Of a stretch of 7,526 nucleotides of DNA, positions 6,170-7,526 are shown piece after piece. Both the position numbers and the translations under genes were made by a program. The notes under the pieces are model-generated. The model had not been told where the DNA came from, did not search any database, and saw only the letters and a program-made list of their open reading frames with translations. Numbering within the stretch: the stretch's first letter is position 1; the number at the start of each line of letters is the position of its first letter. The DNA lies in NCBI GenBank assembly GCA_945874515.1, contig CAMCHA010000109.1, positions 1 to 7,526 on the forward strand, given 5' to 3'. Origin of the DNA: Asaia bogorensis (lineage in GTDB: Bacteria > Pseudomonadota > Alphaproteobacteria > Acetobacterales > Acetobacteraceae).

Positions 6170-7526
6170 AGGAAACCGGCGCGCTGGCGACAATCCAACG
6201 CCAGATCCAATGGAATCGCCTGATTGCGGTGGTGGAGGAACAGGCGCAAACCATGATCCGCACCGCCTTTAGCACTACGGTGCGCGAAGCGGGCGATCTT
6301 TCCGCCGGCGTCTTTGACCTGCAAGGCCGCATGCTGGCCCAGGCTGTGACCGGCACACCTGGCCATGTGAATTCCATGGCGGAAGCGGTTGGCCACTTCC
6401 TGGCGAAGTTCCCCGCCGCCAGCATGAAGCCCGGGGATCACTATATCACCAATGATCCCTGGCTCGCGACCGGACATTTGCATGACCTGACCGTCGTTTC
6501 GCCCACGTTTCGTGGCGGCAAGATTGTGGGGCTTTTCGCCAATACCGCGCATATCATTGATATTGGCGGCCTTGGCATGGGGCCCGAAGGGCGGAGTGTT
6601 TTCGAAGAAGGGCTCTATATCCCGATCGTGAAATGCTTCGATGCCGGTGCGCCGAATGAGACGTTTTTCGATTTCATCCGCGCGGGATCGCGCACGCCGG
6701 TGGAATTGGAAGGCGATATCTATTCGCTCTGCGCCTGTAATGATGCGGGATCCAAGCGACTTGTTGAAATGATGAACGAGTTCGCGATGGATAGTCTTGA
6801 TGACCTCGCGGAATACATCTTTGAAGCCAGCCGCCGCGCCACCTTGATTGAGATCGCCAAGCTGCCGCGTGGCACTTTCCGTTCCGATATCAAATCGGAT
6901 GGGTATGAGGCGCCGGTGACACTGAAGGCGGCCATGACCGTGCATGCGGATCGCATTGTGGTAGATTATGCCGGCACCTCGGGGCTTTCCGGCCGCGGCA
7001 TCAATGTGCCGCCCGCCTATTGCCGCGCCTATTCCTGCTTTGGCATCAAATGCGTGGTCGCCCCTGAAGTTCCGAATAATTGGGCGAGCCTGGCGCCGTT
7101 TGAGATGGAAATCCCAGAAGGTTCCATTCTGAATGCGCCGCGCCCTTACCCTGTCAGTGTGCGTCACGTGATCGGGCAATTGATCCCGGATTTGATGATG
7201 GGGTGCCTGCATCAGGCAGTGCCGGACCGGGTGAATGCGGAAGGGTCATCGGCGCTTTGGAATCCGCCGCTGCGCGGGGGTTCTCAAGTCTCGGGCCAGG
7301 AAGCTGAGGTGGATGATTTCGAAATCATCACCTTCAATTCCGGCGGTACGGGCGCGCGGCCGACCAAGGATGGGTTGGATGGCACGGCCTTCCCATCTGG
7401 CGTGCGCACCATGCCGGTGGAAGCGACTGAAAACGTCGCACCCGTGATTTTCTGGAAGAAGGAACTCCGCCCTGATTCCGCAGGTGCCGGCAAGACGCGT
7501 GGTGGCTTTGGCCAGATCATGGAAAT
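6166..7526 (+). CDS. hyuB: Hydantoinase/oxoprolinase subunit B (HyuB), partial at 3' end
   Basis: The reading frame is open from the ATG at 6166 to the window end (453 codons); family members run about 520-590 residues, so roughly the last fifth is missing. HyuB is the partner of HyuA and is thought to hold the metal and substrate site for ring opening. The N-terminus shows TTVREAGDLSAGVFD (37-51) and TPGHVNSM (64-71). The signature usually written NDPYxGGTHLPD reads NDPWLATGHLHD (96-107). FANTAHIIDIGG (124-135) follows. Asp44, His104, Asp107 and His129 are candidate metal ligands by position (inference). Later come SGGTGARPTKDG (392-403) and GAGKTRGGFG (440-449), which matches the GaGxxRGGxG element. 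The start is fixed by AGGAGG and a 4-base overlap with hyuA. No frameshift is seen. Confidence 0.95.
   Translation, partial: MKETGALATIQRQIQWNRLIAVVEEQAQTMIRTAFSTTVREAGDLSAGVFDLQGRMLAQAVTGTPGHVNSMAEAVGHFLAKFPAASMKPGDHYITNDPWLATGHLHDLTVVSPTFRGGKIVGLFANTAHIIDIGGLGMGPEGRSVFEEGLYIPIVKCFDAGAPNETFFDFIRAGSRTPVELEGDIYSLCACNDAGSKRLVEMMNEFAMDSLDDLAEYIFEASRRATLIEIAKLPRGTFRSDIKSDGYEAPVTLKAAMTVHADRIVVDYAGTSGLSGRGINVPPAYCRAYSCFGIKCVVAPEVPNNWASLAPFEMEIPEGSILNAPRPYPVSVRHVIGQLIPDLMMGCLHQAVPDRVNAEGSSALWNPPLRGGSQVSGQEAEVDDFEIITFNSGGTGARPTKDGLDGTAFPSGVRTMPVEATENVAPVIFWKKELRPDSAGAGKTRGGFGQIME

Noticed and set aside
6136..7212. A 358-codon open frame on the minus strand opposite hyuB
   Set aside because: It is antisense to a clear hyuB frame, its translation is rich in His, Arg and Gly and matches no family I recognise, and such frames are common opposite GC-rich genes.

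Overview
The window looks like a stretch of proteobacterial chromosome, probably alphaproteobacterial. It is GC-rich (about 60 % by eye), has leader-bearing Bug-type periplasmic binding proteins, and shows dense operons with ATGA start/stop overlaps. The taxonomic call is inference; no rRNA, tRNA or other marker is present. I see no mobile element, CRISPR array, repeat family or clear intrinsic terminator.

The layout is two divergent gene sets around a 118-base intergenic region (1895-2012). Leftward (minus strand) run a D-2-hydroxyacid dehydrogenase (917-1894), a flavin-reductase-like FMN-binding split-barrel protein (247-885), and the N-terminal part of a Bug/TctC-type substrate-binding protein cut by the window start (1-242). 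Gaps are 31 and 4 bases, so these three probably share a transcript.

Rightward (plus strand) run an atypical short-chain dehydrogenase (2013-2804), an M20-family amidohydrolase of the N-carbamoyl-amino-acid hydrolase/allantoate amidohydrolase type (2814-4079), and the two subunits of an ATP-dependent hydantoinase/oxoprolinase, hyuA (4076-6169) and hyuB (6166 to beyond 7526). The last three are joined by four-base ATGA overlaps, and hyuB has a full AGGAGG ribosome binding site, so the set is almost certainly one translationally coupled operon.

The likely shared job is catabolism of a small cyclic amide or hydantoin-like nitrogen compound. HyuAB would open the ring at the cost of ATP, and the M20 enzyme would then hydrolyse the N-carbamoyl (or similar) product to an amino acid. 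The binding protein could capture the substrate or a related acid in the periplasm, and the dehydrogenases would handle the carbon skeleton. The substrate cannot be read from the sequence: hydantoins, N-methylhydantoin, 5-oxoproline and lactams are all known for this family. The most unusual single point is the SDR protein, which keeps the fold motifs but has Ser and Arg where the catalytic Tyr and Lys normally stand.
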